Source: Strongylocentrotus droebachiensis (Eukaryota > Echinodermata > Echinoidea > Camarodonta > Strongylocentrotidae). Taken from it: a DNA stretch of 64,000 nucleotides. Location: the NCBI GenBank assembly GCA_035222895.1, contig JAVYIG010002725.1, forward strand, positions 1-64,000, written 5' to 3'. Each line of letters starts with the position of its first letter. Position 1 is the stretch's first letter. Both the position numbers and the translations under genes were made by a program. This document shows positions 1-28,244 of the stretch, piece after piece. The notes under the pieces are model-generated. The model did not search any database and was not told the origin of the DNA. It saw nothing but the letters and a program-made list of their open reading frames with translations.

Positions 1-35
1 CAGGACCCTCGTTTCATACAACTTCTTGGGAGAGT

Positions 36-494
36 TTCACAAAGACCAAGATCGACTTTAAGTTGGACTTAGCTATTGCAGGCCGTTCATGCCACCGATT
101 GTTTTCACTAATTACTAGCATTGGTCTCTCGAGGGACGTACAATTCATGGTCTCAAATCTACAGAATTTACACTTTTCGATAATTCATTATTGAAGGAAA
201 AAATATTATCTACAGATCGAAATGGTGACAAAAAACAGTGGCATGAATAGCCTGCCATAGTTAAATCCAACTTAAAGCCCATTTGCACTAGTTTGGCCAG
301 GAGGCATTCGACCTCCCTGCATGGTCACTGACAGGTGGCTATCTCATCAAATTAGCTCTCAATTAACATAAGAAAAAGGGGACCATGGGGGACCAACGGT
401 CACCGATTAGGCATTGTTTGCTATAATATATGGAGGGCGCAAGTAGCTATAAGTAGTGTAGTGGGGCTTTAAAGTCGATCTTAGTCTTTGTAAA
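36..494. mobile_element. TIR element with a nested repeat
   Basis: TTTCACAAAGACCAAGATCG near 36 is inverted at CGATCTTAGTCTTTGTAA near 477-494. Between about 300 and 475 lies a copy of the GTGGGGCTTTAAA-type repeat (CATGGGGGACCAACGGTCAC), so one element sits inside another. Confidence 0.65.
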
Positions 495-845
495 AAAAAA
501 ATCTTATCAATACCAAACGCTGACATTCTATAACAAATTTTCTCTCAGCCAATCCAAGGCAATGATTTCAGTAGCTTACAACAATTATCGTATCTTGATA
601 AATCTTTTGATACAAAGAGAATGACATGAGACACCATTTAACATGTTTCTTTCCGTTTTACTTTTCGCCACCAAAACTGTACATAAGCAGGAGGACAACA
701 CACAGAGTAAGCTTCAAGAACTCCAGAAAATCCTTTTTATGCAAATGTTTCTTTATTCAACTATAATTACAGAAAAAAAGGATGATGGGATGACATACTC
801 TGTACAAATTTCCATTACATTTACCAAGGAGAATAATAGAGTGGT

Positions 846-1230
846 GAAGTGTGACGTCATCAAAAAATCTATTTTTAGAATTTCTCAATTTTTTCTTCAT
901 ATTCCGAAAGAACACCAAAAATAATGTCCAAATGAAGAAAACCAATTGAATATGTTAAATATTGGCTGAGTTATGACCATCTGAATGAATATACATGTAT
1001 GTCCTATGGGAACTCAGTGTTATATGCTATGGCTCCTAACCATTAGGAGCCAGAACATATAACACTGAGTTCCTATGGGGAGAATATTTATTCAGATGGT
1101 CATATCTTAGCCAATATTTAACATAATCAATTGGTTTTCTACATTTGGACATTATTTTTGATGTTTTTTCGGAAAATGAAGAAAAAATTGAGAAATTCTA
1201 AAAATAGATTTTTATGATGTCACAGCTTCG
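846..1230. mobile_element. Fold-back element, about 385 bases
   Basis: Arms of about 180 bases are inverted around 1041 (GGCTCCTAA / TTAGGAGCC), from GTGACGTCATC to GATGTCAC, with the matching segment TTCAGATGGTCATA and its complement. Confidence 0.85.
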
Positions 1231-1804
1231 GTTCTCTATATGTGTGTGTTTAACAATTATTGTGCACAGATTGTATCAAGTATAACAACAAAACAAACTC
1301 ACGCTACAAGGCACACGCGGACAACACACTAAACCTGACCCAACCTGAATGTCTGTCTGCCTACCTACCTACATCGTCCTGCATGTGATGAGTTTAATAC
1401 TACCTATCTCTCTCTCTCTCTCTCTCGCTCTCTTAGATCATGATTGCCCTCCTGGCCCCCCCCCCCCCCCCAACCTCCATCTCCCCCCCCCCCCCTATCT
1501 GCCAGCCCCCTCCCAATATTTGGGCATTTTCGACTCCCCTAAAGCCTACTATACGATTCGTGATCTGACCATAACTGAAATTTGAGGGGAAAGCTCAAAT
1601 CTAACTGTTTACAAAAGAAAATCGTTGTCAACTTATTGTCTCTTGCCCCCTCCGGCAACTCAACAATTTGTCTTATGTTTACTGAGAAAGTTTTAAAACG
1701 GCATTATCACTGGGTAGAGGTAATATTTGATGCCCGTTATTTCTAAATACAGTACAGCAACATAGAACCCCTTTAATACAACAAAGGCAAAACAAATTTT
1801 GGCG

Positions 1805-2440
1805 ATTGCATGTACAGTTTAAAGGGAAATTCCACCTCAAACAAACAACTGTTCTAAAAGAAGGAAAACAAATTGAAGAAGCAGACTGGTGAAAGTTCAA
1901 ATTAAATTGGACAAAAATAAGAAAGTTATGAAATTTTGAAGATTGTTATCCCTATACGTATGGGCATTTCAAATTGGCTGAATCTGTAATGCCATTGTGA
2001 CAAAGTGCCGGACTTCTTTCCAATTTGCTTTGACACACAAAACGATTAGGTTCTCATTTTTGTTATAATTATTATAATTATTATTATTATTATTATTATA
2101 ATTATTATTATTATGTATGATTCAGGAGGATCCTTCTTTTTAGAGGACCTATAATATTATGATATCCATAATATAATTTGAGTAGTGCCCCAAGTGAGAA
2201 CACACTTAGGGAGAAGAAGAGAAATTACTGATATTTTTGCACACTACAAATGGGAAAGTTGTCCCAAGACAACGTCACAGTCCACTGACCAAATTGCCAA
2301 TTTGAGATTCACATGGATTTAGTGATCTCACATTTCAAATATTCACGACTCCCTTATTATCAACCCAATTTATTTCAAATTTTCGTCATTCTGCTTCCAT
2401 ACCCCTAAAGTTAGAACAAGGGTTGGACTGCCCTTTCAGC
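1805..2440 (+). repeat. Interspersed repeat (AAAGGGAAATTCCACC)
   Basis: Diverged copy of a family also at 16700-17110 (inverted) and about 44690-44812. Shared landmarks: TTAGAGGACCTATAA, GAGTAGTGC, AGTGCCGGA. A (ATT)n stretch is embedded at 2060-2115. Confidence 0.65.
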
Positions 2441-2449
2441 TCGCCTTTT

Positions 2450-3984
2450 ACCAAGTTCCATCATACTTGGTTTTAGGTATCCTGACTTGTAAAACAAACA
2501 GATGTACTAGAACTCCATAATAAAATAAATGAAAACAAATAGATAACTTGCAAAATGATGAAACAAATGTCTGTGTGTGAATGCTGTTTTAGAGAAGATA
2601 TGGCACATATATATCTCTTTTTACTCCATAAACAAAAAATACAAAATCGGGGTCTTAGGAACATTTCTTGCAAGCGTACAGAAACAATGGAACTTGAGAA
2701 TAGAACATTTCACGTACGATTAAACTGTAATACGAATGAGGACAACCCGTCGTTATACTACTATTAATAAATCCCGTGAATCTATACTCGTCAAGACATA
2801 ACGACTCTCCCGACCGAAACTGCAGAGGGCCAATTGGACACCGGATGCAGGAATTACCAATTTCTGAAAAACAATGAACAGGGTCTGTTTTCTCAGTCTG
2901 GTGTGCTGCTGTTTAAATCATCAAAATCTTGCCTTGGGTACAGTGCGTAACTAAGGGTGGAATTTACAATCTCAAAGTACAAATCAAGGAAAGGGCCAAA
3001 ATGTGTTACCTCTGATAAATGTTAATAGAATTAATGCCCTTCTGGCTCCAGATAGTAGATGATATTTGCTTGCCCCCAAATTGTTTCTACAGGAAAATGT
3101 TTCTAATGGACACATGATAATTGTTTTACTTTCCCTAAAAAGGTGTGACAGTGACAAATTGATTATTCTACCCAATATCGATTGCTCTTGGTAATTTTTG
3201 CCACTGAACTGCTACGTGTCCAATAGGTGTTTTACCGGCCTATTTTGACATCGGAAAGGGAGATTGCCCATGCTTCTTGCCGCAAAAATCTACTGGCCTG
3301 AGCACTCCCCGACATAGCACCTCTACTAAAGCTTGTGCCTCAGCACATAGCTCACCCCAACACCTGGACTAGCTGGTAGCCTGGTGTTGAAGACAATTTT
3401 GCCACAAGCTTTTCCACCAACACTACTTATCCTCCATTAAGAGCCAGAAGGACATTAACTCACATCGCTTTACGAAGAACCAACGCTCTTCTGGTCCTTA
3501 AGAGACGATGTAGTAGCTAGCTTTGGTAGAGAGAAAGAGAGGCCATCGGTCATCCTTAGCAACACTCCCGACATTCATCTGGCCCTGAAAAATTACCTCT
3601 CACAATCGTCGAAAACCTATGAAAAAACCTCACGTTAGTGTCCTTTCAGCGCCAGCCCTAACAGATCGTAAACACCATGAAGCGCTTTTCCCCCGAACGA
3701 ACAACATGAGTTTTGCATCATCATCCTCATCTTCTTCGTTACCATCTACAAACGTGTTGTCCACGAGTCCATCATCTGTCCTTACCTTCTCCCGCTCTCA
3801 TTTTTTTTCTTTTGCGTGTTACACTAAACACACAAGTCATATCTCTCACTCTCTCTCTCTTTCTCTCTCTTTCTCTCTCTCTCTCTATCTCTCTCTCTCT
3901 CACTCTCTCTGTGTCTCTCTCTCTCGCTTTCTCTCTGTACAAGTGTAGAAAAGGGAATTCCTGACTATTCCACATAGCGTCTTC
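2450..3984. other. TBL1 3' flank
   Basis: Downstream of the TBL1 stop. It contains a (CT)n tract at 3844-3935 that would be (GA)n in a 3' UTR. No certain poly(A) signal could be chosen and no other gene is seen. Confidence 0.5.
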
Positions 3985-18995
<15,011 letters not shown>

Positions 18996-18999
<4 letters not shown>

Positions 19000-19007
19000 C
19001 GTGACAT
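18996..19007 (-). promoter_or_regulatory. Minimal uORF overlapping the TBL1 start codon
   Basis: The coding strand reads ATGTCACGATGAGC: an upstream ATG opens Met-Ser-Arg-stop, and its TGA overlaps the main ATG as ATGA. It matters only if this stretch is in the mature 5' UTR, which is inferred. Confidence 0.5.
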
Positions 19008-19009
19008 GC

Positions 19010-21640
19010 TACAATTCCTCCAAACCTTTGTAGATGTACTCTGCCTTCCGAGAATCGCAGGGGTATCTCTTTACTCCACGTCTGATTTTTATGGCTATCC
19101 AAAATGAAAGATAAAAACCAGAATTAGACAAATCAACTTACAGTGTACCTAACATTCCATTAACATTTCACACATGTATTGTAGATTCCAGAATCAAACT
19201 GCTCAAGCCTCAATGATCGAAAGTAATTTTTTCACTACGTCTACGTCTACGTCTATGCTGGTACTCGTCAAAAGCTTTTTCAGCAACTAAACAAGGATAT
19301 TGTGGTGTGGTGTCTCTCATAGTGGTCATGATTGATTAGTGCATAGTGCTTATATACAAGTTGTGCGAGTAAAAAAAAGTTCCTCCTATGATTTAGGCAC
19401 TGATGGCTCCCTTGAACTTCTCCACAGAGGGCAGGTAATTACTTTAATACATTTTTGTATAACATTGAGGATCTACAGTACATGTACAGGAGCCCCATGG
19501 CCGTGTCGTACAGAGAATAGGCCATTTTTTAAATGTGATCAAAATTCAATCCACAAATCGTAATGCACAAATGCAATTTGCATTTTGACTATCAAATTAC
19601 AACTATTTGTAAAAAACTGAATGAAATAATTTGTAACAACTTCACAAAGATTTATGCATTAAATTTAATCACATTACGAACATAGTCTATTTGCGATTGA
19701 TCCAGATTGATCGCAAGTCCTTCCATATCAGAGACATGCTCATAAAATCTTGTCTCTTTTATAGTACAGAGTTACGATTTATATAAGTTTGATAGTCGAT
19801 TTTGAAACATTCAGACGATAGGAAATTTATACAAAACTCATATGAAGAAAGAATTATCTTATAATGAAAGGAGCGTACAGACTAGAAAAAAAAATATTTA
19901 AAGAAACGTCATGTCAAGAAACTAATTTAGAAGAGGTCAATCAACAGGACAGCTGGCCATTCATCAGTGATGTGTTTACCTCTGGCATTTTATACCTTTT
20001 TTACCTCTATCTATGTTTTCTCATATTTTAAACAAATTTATTTAGATCAATTACTGAGTACAACCAAATGGACAGCAAACTTTGTAGACTCTAAATGGGT
20101 GCATCTACATGTAGAAAATCTATGGATTCTCATTTTTACACAATTTTATTTACCGGTAGATCAATTACCGAGTACAGCCAAAATACAAATGGACAGCAAA
20201 CTTTGTACACTTCAAATGGGTGCAACTAGAAAATCTATGTTTTCTCATTTTACACCATTTTTTTTAGATTAATTACTGAGTACAACCAAATGGACAACAA
20301 AATTTGTAGACTACAAAATGTAAAAATGGGTGGGACTAGAAAATTTATCATCAAAAATAATTCTGGAGATATCGCGTTCGAAATATGCTACATGCACGTT
20401 GAAATCATGAAAACAATGAGTGCTTAATTCGTGCACGAAAGCTTACAAGTGGTAATTAGGTACTTGCAAAATTGGAAAGTCAAAATGTCATACAAACAAT
20501 ATTAGTATCACTATATTTATAATTTATTTACAATTTTGAAGACATCTTCTCTTCTCAAACTCTTTGTTGAAAAGTTCATATTTTCTAAAGGAAATCTGGG
20601 CACTAGGTTACGTTAATTTCATGTTCATGAATCCTTTTCCATCGGTGATATCAGATATTATAAATTTAGATTTTTTGAGATATGGAACATGTTTTTCTTA
20701 GCAGAATTCTTTTGATTTATGATTTCATAGTTGCACCATTTGTCTACAATTTCACTGTTCATTTGGTATTAATTGATTTAAATGAATTACTGTAGAATAT
20801 GAAAAATGAAGGATCAAATACCATATTCCTAATTTTTTGTTAATGTCTGCGAACTTTGGACATCCGGCCATCATGCGTGCATGTCGACTGTGGAACACCA
20901 CCATACATTTTAATAATCAGTAGATTCTAGTTTTTACTGATTAGTCTAATGTAGATCTAGACTATTCCGCAGACAATAAGATCATGTGGATAATTGTGAC
21001 ATTTTAGAAAAATAACAAGTGTGCGAAATTTGGTAGCCCCATCGTTTTTACACAAAATTATTGAATGTTGTTCCAAAAACCAAGACGAAAAGCATGCCAA
21101 TTTTTTTTATTTTTAAATTGAATGAAACTGAATCAAATTGTCACTTTATTACATGAAGCTGGCCTAACTAAATGTTGGATTATTGGATTTCAGATTACAT
21201 AACTAAAGGTAATGGTCATCATTTATAACAATCTACCATTTTGATAAAATGTTGAATAGCATTTGTAGCTGTGCAAGATCTGCTGGACATAGGAGCGTTT
21301 ACACTCTACTTATTGGTACATGACCGCTGAGATCAAACCACGCAAACAACACAGTTGGGCACCTATCGATAGCGGGCATCGCATTCTGTGTGAACACTCC
21401 TGTTTCTTGTGCACATCATCACACAGCCTGCACACAGAGTGCTCCGTAAACGCACGTCCACACACCACGGGTACGAAACACTCGCGTCATGGTAAGGCAT
21501 ACTGCGATCAATGCTACATCAAAGACGAAATGGTACTCACAAATTATAACTTCTTGAACCAGCTCAGATTCCACCAGATCCTTATTTTCATTCCACCAGT
21601 TGAATCATTGATATTTTTGGAATAATTTAACTAGGTATAC
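19010..21640. other. TBL1 upstream region without recognised coding gene
   Basis: AT-rich. Besides the three-copy tandem repeat at 20045, a 101-codon frame at 21320-21625 is not recognised and looks non-coding. Confidence 0.5.
20045..20345. repeat. Three-copy tandem repeat, 108-114 bases
   Basis: GATCAATTACTGAGTACA begins at 20045, 20159 and 20267 with minor changes, with AATGGACAGCAAACTTTG in each. No coding signal. Confidence 0.8.
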
Positions 21641-21689
21641 CGCTCTCGTTTTTTCCTCGTTAAGTCGTAAAAGGGATGAATTTACGGCC

Positions 21690-21850
21690 AATTCGTCGGG
21701 ATTCCTCTCACACAAAATGGCCGCGATTTCACTCTAAATTGGTAGACACTAGTTGGCGTCATTCCGGTATATGTGACGTCATCACGATGATCCCGAAGGT
21801 CGTAATTTAACGCGCGTAATTTTGAAGAAGCCAAAGTTGGTTGGCAAAAA
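21690..21850 (-). promoter_or_regulatory. Possible TBL1 promoter / 5' leader
   Basis: A GC-richer island in AT-rich sequence 2.7 kb upstream of the TBL1 start. It holds a perfect CRE (TGACGTCA, 21774-21781), an ETS-like TTCCGG and, on the minus strand, a YY1-like CAAAATGGCCGC. A noncoding 5' exon ending near 21640 at GAGAGCG/GTATAC is possible. No transcript evidence is available. Confidence 0.3.
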
Positions 21851-22489
21851 TTATTTCTCTCTTTCATCTTCTCCTTCTTTCACATTTTCTTTTTTCTTTT
21901 CTTCTTCTTCTCCTCCCGCTTCTCCTCCTCCTCCTCCTCCTTCTTCTTCTTCTTCTTCTTCTTTTTTTCTTCTTCTCTTCTCCTTTTTTGTTTCGTGATT
22001 TTTGTTTATTAAAATAAAAAAAATATATATTTTGTTCGGGTGGGGGAGGGGTATTTTTCTGTTTGTTATGTTTCGTTTATGATTTCTACATCAAACTTGT
22101 GGTACCGCTGCATGTAGGCTGATAATATAGACTTCGTTTAATTCGGCGGAACATCAGCAAGCTAGGGGAAAACCAAACTGTGGCATTTTATATAGCAAAC
22201 TGATTTTTGTCATTTTTTTTACACCTAAGGAAATTGTATCCCCTTTCAAAATTCCAACCCAGCTGGGGGGGAATTTTAAATAATAGTTATTACTATTTTT
22301 TTTTTAAAGTTCGGGTACTTCCCCTTTTGACTAGTTTATTTATCGAACCCTGGGTTTCAAGCTGTGTTTAGTCTGCAGGCTGAAGGTTCTATTTTCAGTC
22401 TGCTGTGAAAAGAGAATTTTAGGCTTTAAACTAATTTGGAGAGAATTTTCTTTAAGCAGAAATATAGCTTTTAAAAGGACTCTCAACAA

Positions 22490-22883
22490 TCTCTCCATCT
22501 CTCTCCTTCTCTTCAACCAACAGAGAGTCATCTCTAACTTTATTGTTCTTAAATTTCTTTCCTCTCTCTCGATCTTGCTTTGTCTCTCTAAGAAGCTATA
22601 CTATGAAAGCCTGCTCTATATATCTCTCCCCATCCCTCTTTCCCACCATCTCTCTCTTCAAGCAACGAAGTCCTCTAACTTTATTGTTCTTAAATGTTAC
22701 TCTCTCACACTCTCTCTCTCTAAAGAGCACAGGCTTTCCTCTCTCTCCCTTCAAGCCAGTCCTCTCAATGTATTGTTCTAAATTTTTTCCTCTCACTCTC
22801 TGTCTCTCTAGAGAGTTGTAGACTGCTCTTTCTCGCTCTTCCCATCTCCCCAACCCCCTCTCTCTCTCTCCCTCCCTCTCCCT

Positions 22884-22917
<34 letters not shown>

Positions 22918-22920
22918 AAG
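22490..22920. repeat. CT-rich tract ending in (CT)n
   Basis: CTCTC-rich over 400 bases with TTTATTGTTCTTAAATT repeated three times within it, a diverged tandem. Related CT tracts lie at 1408-1432, 3844-3935 and 21880-21990. Confidence 0.8.
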
Positions 22921-22929
22921 ATACATGGG

Positions 22930-25250
22930 TCTGCTTTGCAATTTTATGTCTCATCATACACAGAAAAACAAACAACACAGAAATTGACTACATCGCTGAC
23001 AAACAAAATTAGTGGCATTTATATCTTTATACAGCAATGTCTTTAATTGCACATACTTTATAGGACTTTTGTGCCCATGCAAAAATATAAATCAGCAGAG
23101 AGAATTAGAAAGAACATTACCTCCTGTACTTATGACAATAATGACAAACAGTCAATAATACCCTTTTGGTTCTCCACAGATGGATACAGTAGAACACACT
23201 AACACAATATTTGAAACTTAATTTTAAAAAGGCCTGAAAGAAAAATAAACAGCATGATAATAATCTTGTTCTCATAATTTTGTAAGATAACAGCGAAGAG
23301 CCTTCTTCTGGGGTCAGATGACAGTCGTTGTTTTTTAAAATCAGGACTGAAAAGGATGCAAAAGGAAGAAAATAGTTCACATAGAAGCAACTGAAGACAA
23401 AAAATGAAAATCTGAAGTGAATATTTACACCTAGTGCTTCAACGGGTCATTTCCTAGAAACACTGCGGAAAAACCTTAATTCACAGAAAAAAGGTCTTTT
23501 TCTCACAATGTAAAACATAAGTATATCAATATGTTCAAAGTATAAAAATACAATATTTGTTATATGTTTTTCTTCTTTTTTTTCTGGCATAAAAAACATA
23601 TACTCATATCTTGGCTCACTAACAAAATAGTGCAGATTCTTTTTCTGCCTACATAAATTCTTTAACAAAAATATGTAATACTTTACATAAAACTTTTACA
23701 AATACAACCAGAACAGAAGAGAATAGCCTATGTAAATTATGTGTTATCATAAAACAATTAAAATATGAGTAAATAAATTGCAACAAAGCTCTTTCAAACA
23801 CTAAAGATTGAATAATACCAGATGTATAAACAATGTTTGTACACCGATTGATTTCCACCCTCTTCTTCATTTTTCATAAAATGTATAATTAAATCATGTT
23901 ATTAGGACATTATACTTCACATCATTCAATATGGTCTGTATTCAGTAAAGCGAACCACATTGGATCTAGCTTAACACTTATATGTTGTTTTTCAGAAGGT
24001 TCATAATTCTGAACTTAAGTAATATTCTGAAAGTTCGTAATTCCAAACGTTCTGCTTGACAGCTTAAAGAACAACAAAAAGCGGTAGAAAAACAAAAACA
24101 ATAAATTGCAAGGTACAATATCGGAAATGGATACTCTCTCATTAACAAAGAACAATAACAAAAAAATAAAGTTTAAAAAAAACACAGAACAGCACCTAGT
24201 TTTAACAACAAATTAAATAAATTTTCCATTTCTTACATCATGGCAAGAGAACTAAAGCAATAATACCTTTCCTTTTCTATGTTTATGATTTTATACATAT
24301 ATGTGAAAAAAATGAAGAATACTAAAATGCATCTTTTTTAATGTGGCACTCAACTGTAAACAAAATCAGAGAAAATAGTTTTGATATATGCCTGGTACAA
24401 GGACACAACTGAATGCACAGCCAGTAAATGTATTTTTTTATAGAAAAGCACATTTTAAAATTTTGACCCATTGGTGTCATTTTATATTCAAAGGGGTAAT
24501 ACACATGAACATCAGCTGAGTCTTAAAATGACCCACACAATATGACAAATTGTTGCCTTACAACAGGTACAAACTGGGCACCAAAAATAACCATATTTTT
24601 GGCTCACCAAGTATAAAGTTACAAAAAGTACCCTATTTTCGCGAAATTGCATAATGTTCTTCGAGATACAGGTTCTTCTTTGACATATGTGACCCTTTTT
24701 TTGAAAAATTTCTGGCTCTTTAAAACAGATTTTTCTTTTCTTTTCAAAGTCTATGAACATTGAAGTATATGTTGGCGAACATCCACAAAAATTTACTTTT
24801 TGGGTGAAATTTCTAACTATCACCCATACACATTGTCAATACAAAGTGACACCATCGGATTTTGATTATTCATCAGATACATCTACATAGCGCATTTCAG
24901 TCTAAACACTGTATCTCAATAAATGTTATCAGTGTTAAAATAAATCTAATCTCTGTCATTGTTTTAATCCATTCCTTTATTACAAAATTAAGAAACTAAA
25001 AAAAAATGCCATTAGTTTGTACTCATGCTCTTCTTCCAATAAAAAAACCCAATACATTTGAGAATACGCATTGTTTATATTGTAAACCAAATCTTACATA
25101 TGATGTATATATTTTGCGAAATATATCTTTAAAAATTCAATCAATCAACAAAATATGCATTATAATAAGAGATTGCAATGTTTTAATCACAACAGATTAT
25201 ACATGCACTTATCGCACAACTTTAGACAGAACTTGTTGATGATCTTGCCT
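22930..25250. other. AT-rich intergenic stretch without recognised gene
   Basis: About 2.3 kb of AT-rich, apparently single-copy sequence. Open frames are short and none matches a family I recognise. It could hold ICE1 3' UTR or regulatory sequence, but nothing proves this. Confidence 0.5.
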
Positions 25251-25469
25251 GCTTAGAGCTAGGGGGGCATCAACTTAAATACTTTAATTTTGAGTTAACG
25301 CACTTCTTCATTTAGCTTTGATGATTCGTTTGCTGTATATATATGTGTGTGAAATATTTCTACATATAAAAACTTAGTATGTACGTTTATAAAAACAAGC
25401 ACTTCAAATTGCCATCAGCTAATTGTTTTCTTACAGTACAATGACCTTATCCCAAAAGAATAAAATTAA

Positions 25470-25740
25470 CACTATGAATATGACGGACAAAGTAAGTGGA
25501 CAAAATATACAGTTCGTCATTCTACCCTCAACAATTGCTGTGGTAGACAAAGGAACATATCCCTTCACTGCTATTATGTAAAAATGTGTAGAACAGGTGT
25601 CACATGCATATTCACCTGTGCTACTTATTTTTACATAATAGCAGTGAAAGGATGTTCCTTTGTCTACCACAGCAATTGTTGAGGGTAGAATGAGGAACTG
25701 TATATAATGTCCGCTTTTTTTGTCCGTCATGTTCATAGTG
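25470..25740. mobile_element. Fold-back element, copy 1
   Basis: CACTATGAATATGACGGAC and its complement enclose long inverted arms with CAACAATTGCTGTGGTAGAC and TTCACTGCTATTATGTA. The centre is near ACAGGTGTCACATGCATAT. Confidence 0.85.
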
Positions 25741-26004
25741 TAAGTATCACTGAAATCCCCTTTATATATATACACAGTAATACTGTAGTTTTCAAATTGA
25801 AGCACACAGTTCAATCAACCATTATTTCATACAAAAAAGAAGTGAACATCGTGATATTGTAAAAGCACTAAAGGCTTGTTCAGATATGACACAGTAAATT
25901 GCCGCGCAACAAAATCCTTTTTTTATAAAGTGTAAATAAATGGCAACAGCCAGCAACAAGGTCCTATGCATATTCACTGAGGTATGTGTTATAAGATGCA
26001 CAAA

Positions 26005-26660
26005 TGTCATCATAAAACAGCCCCTGTGGTTTACTGCTTCATATCAAATCAAAGCTTAAGTTGGAAACAACCTATTCGGTGCTACTCAAACCATTGTCTA
26101 CGAGATATTGCAAAGCATTCTGTTCAGTCCAGGACCAGAGGCATGTTCAGAATACATGAAATTTACGGTTTACCTCAATATAAAACAACCGCCATAGTTT
26201 ACCGCTTCATATCTGACCCACAGCTTGAGTTGGAACCAACCTCTTCGGTGCTACTCGTTCCATGGTCTACTTGATATCACAAAGCATTCTGTTCCTCGGG
26301 TAGACAAAGGTACATCCCTTCACTGCTATTATGTACAAATGTGTAGAACAGGTGCCACATGCATATTCACCTGTTCTACACATTTGTACATAATAGCAGT
26401 GAAGGGATGTTCCTTTATCTACCTGAGGAAAGTATATTTTGTCCGCTTTCTTTGTCCATCATATTCATAGTGACAGTAGCCTATTCAACTACAGGAAATG
26501 TATGGTTTACCTCATTATAAAACAACCGCCATTGTTTACCGCTTCATATCTGAACCAAAGCTTGAGTTGGAACCAATCTATTCGGTGCCACTCGTTTCCA
26601 TGGTCTACTCGATATCGCAAAGCATTCCATTCAGTCTGAGAACAAGGGCATGTTCAGACT
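26005..26660 (+). repeat. Three-copy tandem repeat split by the fold-back
   Basis: Units begin near 26005, 26165 and 26494 and share TTTACCGCTTCATATCTGA, TTGAGTTGGAACCAA and CGATATCGCAAAGCATTC. The hairpin lies between the end of unit 2 and unit 3. Confidence 0.75.
26294..26475. mobile_element. Fold-back element, copy 2
   Basis: A near-perfect hairpin at 26294-26428 whose arms share CCCTTCACTGCTATTATGTA with the element at 25470. It interrupts a tandem repeat unit. Confidence 0.85.
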
Positions 26661-27070
26661 ACATGAAATTTATTCAAAACTTGTTTACAAAAACGTTGTA
26701 CCGGTATACAGAATCATTGTATAGCGAAAGGAGCATACAGACAAAAAAGCATCATCATGTAAAAAAAAAATCAGTATAATTTTGAAGAGGTCAGTTTGAC
26801 ATGACCTTTGGACAATCATCAATGCGCGCTCACGATAAGCCCTGCCCAGTTTTACAATTTTCATACGATAAGACTCTCAGACTAGAGCGCAACCCTGATT
26901 TTTTTTGTTATCGAGTTTCATTCGAAATGATACAATGTACTAAACCATGCATTCTGCTATACAATGTTTGTTTATACCATGTTCAGACGAGAAACAATCC
27001 AATTACTCATCGTATAGCTATTAAATTCTTGTATAGCTATATGATGACTTCTGGTAACCTGCATGCAGGG

Positions 27071-27285
27071 TACTCTCTTAAAAAAAAAAGAGTGAATTTT
27101 CAAAATCATGGACGTCACTCCTCTGGAGAGTGAAAATAGAGTGAAAATAGAGTGAACATTCACTCTTTTCTTCTAAAAAGCACTCTAAAATCAATCGATT
27201 TTCACTCCTAAACAAGTGATCACGGACGTCACTCCCAAGAAAGTGAAAATAGAGTGAAAATTCACTCTTTTTTTTTAAGAGAGTA
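27071..27285. mobile_element. MITE (TACTCTCTTAAAAAAAA)
   Basis: TACTCTCTTAAAAAAAA and its complement at the ends, with AGTGAAAATAGAGTGAA repeated inside and GGACGTCACTC in both halves. Confidence 0.8.
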
Positions 27286-27886
27286 GGACCTGTTTTTATA
27301 ACTTTGCCTACGTTGCAAAATCTAAATGGGTAGACACTGGGATTTTTCCAAAAGAATATCAACGAGCCTTCCATATATCATATTCAAAACATAGACTGTA
27401 CTTTCACTATACTTTCTTAAAGAGAAGATTGATATCTAATATACATGATGGCACTATAGAATTGTCAAACTTCTATTTGAAATCAGAATTTTACACACAA
27501 AATTGCATGTAGAGATGTAAGTACATTGAACGTGTACAATGCTCTTAAATTTTACAGAATAATTGGTAATTTCTTGATAATCACATGATTTGTCTTTTCA
27601 ACATCGCCTAGCGACAATGAAGTACAATTGCTACAGACGGTTACTATTTGGCACATCCCTCATTTGCATTAGCAAGGTATCGCACATTAATCCAACTGTA
27701 CAACAATAACATGGGACATATACATAGCACCAATAAATTTTTTTTTAATACATGGATTATCCTTTAACATGTGATATGCAATACAAATTTCAGTCTTAAC
27801 ATAATATGTCTGAAGTGGACAATGTTAGTTGGTATGAAGGGTAACAAAAACTAAATGTGGATTTTCCGCAGACACCAGGTTTTGCA

Positions 27887-28244
27887 TTAAAGGCATCGTT
27901 TAACAATGTTAAATCTGAGATGCACGGCCCTACGTGTTATCAGTGTCTGTGATATGGTGTAATATTGAAGCCCTAAAAAAATTGCGCTTCAAAATGATCA
28001 AGAAGTGCCTCAAAAAGTAAAAATCTTTGAGTGACCGGTTTTACCATACTCGTTTTCCCCATTAGACTATAGTGTTTTGAAATTTGTAATTCCAATCATA
28101 AATATCTTAATAATCAGACAGGCGATCGGCTTGTAAAAGTCATGGGGTTCCTGACTGACCTAAAGGTTTATAATTATCATTGCAGCATGAGCTAAATCCA
28201 GGATTGTTTCAGAATCTGAGACAAAGTTACCGGATCCCTTTAAA
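27887..28244 (+). mobile_element. MITE family 1, copy 4
   Basis: A copy with a 30-base internal deletion near 28080. It abuts another MITE at 28243, sharing the TTTAAA. Confidence 0.87.

Noticed and set aside
3619..3975. Ser- and Leu-rich frames around 3840
   Set aside because: They arise from the (CT)n tract; no family similarity.
21320..21625. 101-codon frame with several Cys and His
   Set aside because: Cys/His spacing fits no zinc-finger family I recognise, and there is no partner exon or second support.
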